Part shown: positions 62,450-64,000 of the stretch, piece after piece
Layout of the letters: the number at the start of each line of letters is the position of its first letter
Numbering within the stretch: position 1 is the stretch's first letter
DNA from: Roseivirga misakiensis
Lineage (GTDB): Bacteria > Bacteroidota > Bacteroidia > Cytophagales > Cyclobacteriaceae
Length of the DNA: 64,000 nt
NCBI RefSeq assembly: GCF_001747105.1
Contig: NZ_MDGQ01000003.1
Span: forward strand, 186,001 to 250,000
Direction of reading: 5' to 3'
Notes under the pieces: generated by a model
The model's database searches: none
Told to the model about the DNA's origin: nothing
The model's input: the letters and a program-made list of their open reading frames with translations, nothing else
Position numbers and translations under genes: made by a program

Positions 62450-64000
62450 ATGTCTTTTGAGCTTAGCGAACTGGCAAAAATCACAGCCGACTACATTAAT
62501 ACTACTGACAGACACATATTTCTGACAGGAAAAGCGGGCACAGGAAAGACAACCTTTCTCAAGTACATAGTTGCTCATACACACAAGAAAACCGTAGTAG
62601 CCGCCCCAACAGGAATTGCCGCAATAAATGCCGAAGGGGTCACACTTCACTCACTTCTACAATTACCATTCGGTGCTTTTATTCCACAGCATACTCAACC
62701 GCCGAACGTAAATGCACAGTTTACCACTCTAGCGACGTTATTTTCAAATGTCCGTTTCAATGCTTCCAAGAGAAACCTCATTAAAGAAATAGAACTGTTA
62801 ATAATCGATGAAGTCAGTATGCTCCGTGCCGATCTTTTGGACTGCATCGATCATACTTTGAGGTTTTTAAGAAGAAGACGAAACGAACCATTCGGGGGCG
62901 TTCAAATACTCTTTATAGGGGACTTGCTTCAACTACCACCTGTGGTGAAAGACAACGAATGGCAAGTTCTTTCTCAGTACTACAGCAGTAGCTACTTTTT
63001 CGATGCCATTGGTTTGAAAAACAACCCTCCGCTTAATGTGGAACTAGATAAAATCTACCGACAAAGCGATCAGGAGTTTATAGATATTCTGAATAGGTTT
63101 CGTGAAAACCAACAATCGCCAGAAGACATCAATAAACTCAATCAGCACTACCGATCGGATTACCAAAGCTTAACTGGCCAAGGCTATATACATCTAACCA
63201 CGCACAACAAAAAGGCAGATGAGATCAATGCCGAAAGACTAGCGGATTTACCAGGCAACACATTTACTTATCGTGCCAAAATTTCTGGCGACTTTCCAGA
63301 AAACTTACAAGCGACAAGCCTTGAAATGAGATTAAAGGAAGGGGCTCAAGTGATGTTTATAAAAAACGACCCAAATGGTGAAGGACGTTTTTTTAATGGA
63401 AAAATTGGTCATATCACTAAGATTAATGCTGAAGATATTTGGGTCACTTTTGATGACGGTTTGGCGGTACAAGTGCCGTCTTACACTTGGGAGAATAAAC
63501 GTTACAGCCTTAATAAGGAGACCAACGAGATCGAAGAAAAAGTTCTTGGCAGTTTCGAGCAATACCCTCTAAAATTGGCTTGGGCTGTGACAGTTCATAA
63601 AAGTCAGGGATTAACTTTTGACCGCGCTATTCTTGACCTAACCGATGCTTTTGCCCAAGGGCAAGTATATGTGGCTTTATCTAGATTGACATCCCTAAAT
63701 GGATTGGTCTTATCATCAAAGATTCCAGATTCCAATTTTGCGATAAGTGATTCAATGAAGGAGTTCTCGAATTCAAGAGCCACTGCGCATCAGCTATCGC
63801 AAAACCTAGTGACCGACAGGAAAAATTATTTAGTAAAGCTCATCACTGAGACTTTTAACTTTGCCACAATAGATTTTGCTCTAAAAGAACACGTTAAAAG
63901 CTTCAATAAGCAAGAGAATCGATCGGTAAAACAGCAACATCTTCCTTGGACAATTGGCTTGGTGAAAGAGGTTCAACCGATCAAAGGGATCGGTGATAAC
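62450..64000 (+). CDS. PIF1-like DNA helicase, cut by the right edge
   Basis: 517 codons from ATG 62450 with no stop before the window ends. Walker A LTGKAGTGKTTF (residues 25-36), APTGIAAINAEGVTLHS (motif Ia), LIIDEVSMLRADLLD (DEAD-like Walker B), FIGDLLQLPPV, and the late motifs TVHKSQGLTFDRA and VYVALSRLTSLNGL place it in the PIF1/RecD2 SF1B family. Family members unwind DNA with 5'-3' polarity and act in genome maintenance. The part after about residue 440 is a further, unread region that may be an HRDC or HTH tail. Confidence 0.93.
   Translation, partial: MSFELSELAKITADYINTTDRHIFLTGKAGTGKTTFLKYIVAHTHKKTVVAAPTGIAAINAEGVTLHSLLQLPFGAFIPQHTQPPNVNAQFTTLATLFSNVRFNASKRNLIKEIELLIIDEVSMLRADLLDCIDHTLRFLRRRRNEPFGGVQILFIGDLLQLPPVVKDNEWQVLSQYYSSSYFFDAIGLKNNPPLNVELDKIYRQSDQEFIDILNRFRENQQSPEDINKLNQHYRSDYQSLTGQGYIHLTTHNKKADEINAERLADLPGNTFTYRAKISGDFPENLQATSLEMRLKEGAQVMFIKNDPNGEGRFFNGKIGHITKINAEDIWVTFDDGLAVQVPSYTWENKRYSLNKETNEIEEKVLGSFEQYPLKLAWAVTVHKSQGLTFDRAILDLTDAFAQGQVYVALSRLTSLNGLVLSSKIPDSNFAISDSMKEFSNSRATAHQLSQNLVTDRKNYLVKLITETFNFATIDFALKEHVKSFNKQENRSVKQQHLPWTIGLVKEVQPIKGIGDN

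Noticed and set aside
62422-62650. 75-codon minus-strand frame at the helicase start
   Set aside because: Antisense to the Walker A region of the PIF1-like helicase.
1-64000. CRISPR arrays, insertion sequences, prophage or integron
   Set aside because: No regular repeat-spacer series, transposase, integrase or phage structural gene was seen anywhere in the window.

Overview
The window is chromosomal DNA from a member of the Bacteroidota, most likely a marine or soil Cytophagales (Roseivirga/Fulvivirga/Algoriphagus-like). This rests on family-level content: a long-form NusB of 392 residues, the nusB-YtxH-DUF1573-yajC-ybbR-coaE gene order, DUF4293, DUF1835, 6-bladed beta-propeller lipoproteins, and FtsX permeases under PadR control. 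A promoter of the Bacteroidota type (TTTG, 19 bases, TAnnTTTG) lies upstream of tRNA-His, and clear Shine-Dalgarno sequences are mostly absent. The genus is inference. I see no insertion sequence, phage, CRISPR array or rRNA, so this looks like core chromosome with some accessory patches.

Layout. 0-5.8 kb: the start of a gene leaving the left edge, translation factor EttA, an OsmC-like protein, lipoyl synthase, then a small PadR/membrane-protein operon with its own operator. 5.9-15.3 kb: glycine decarboxylase GcvP, a secreted M28 peptidase, a DUF1835 protein, a DUF4097-like adhesin-fold protein, a DEAD-box helicase, dihydroorotase and tRNA-His with promoter and terminator. 15.5-19.4 kb: small or poorly known genes, including a TPR membrane protein that resembles a sensor without an output domain. 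19.4-24.5 kb: the coaE-ybbR-yajC-DUF1573-YtxH-nusB run and an amino-acid dehydrogenase. 24.6-32.7 kb: two ABC exporter halves whose active-site residues are complementary, TruA, a thiolase, DUF4293 and MiaE. 32.9-42.7 kb: a glycosyltransferase, a beta-propeller lipoprotein and a divergent RND efflux locus (two permeases, one adaptor, no outer-membrane channel). 42.7-47.4 kb: a one-strand run of three beta-propeller-type proteins, a thioredoxin-like protein, a small secreted peptide and an apparent peptide-gene relic. 47.9-58.6 kb: HtpG, a TlpA-like thioredoxin, two large FtsX-type permeases (one with its PadR repressor), a LpxL-type acyltransferase and a lipoprotein esterase. 58.6-64 kb: a small secreted protein, a LytS/LytTR two-component pair, an NAD-dependent epimerase, a small zinc-type protein and a PIF1-like helicase leaving the right edge.

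The most interesting accessory region is the beta-propeller/peptide operon at 42.7-47.4 kb. It has an intact cysteine-containing secreted peptide, a stop-riddled second peptide-like frame followed by a perfect 13-bp hairpin, and two near-identical ~31-bp repeats in the leader. Its function is not known to me. The second point of note is the ABC exporter pair, which carries the asymmetric catalytic signature of heterodimeric exporters although the genes are convergent and separated by a third gene. Three regulatory regions show well-formed operator-like repeats (4847-4871, 49881-49933, 58464-58531), two of them at padR genes.
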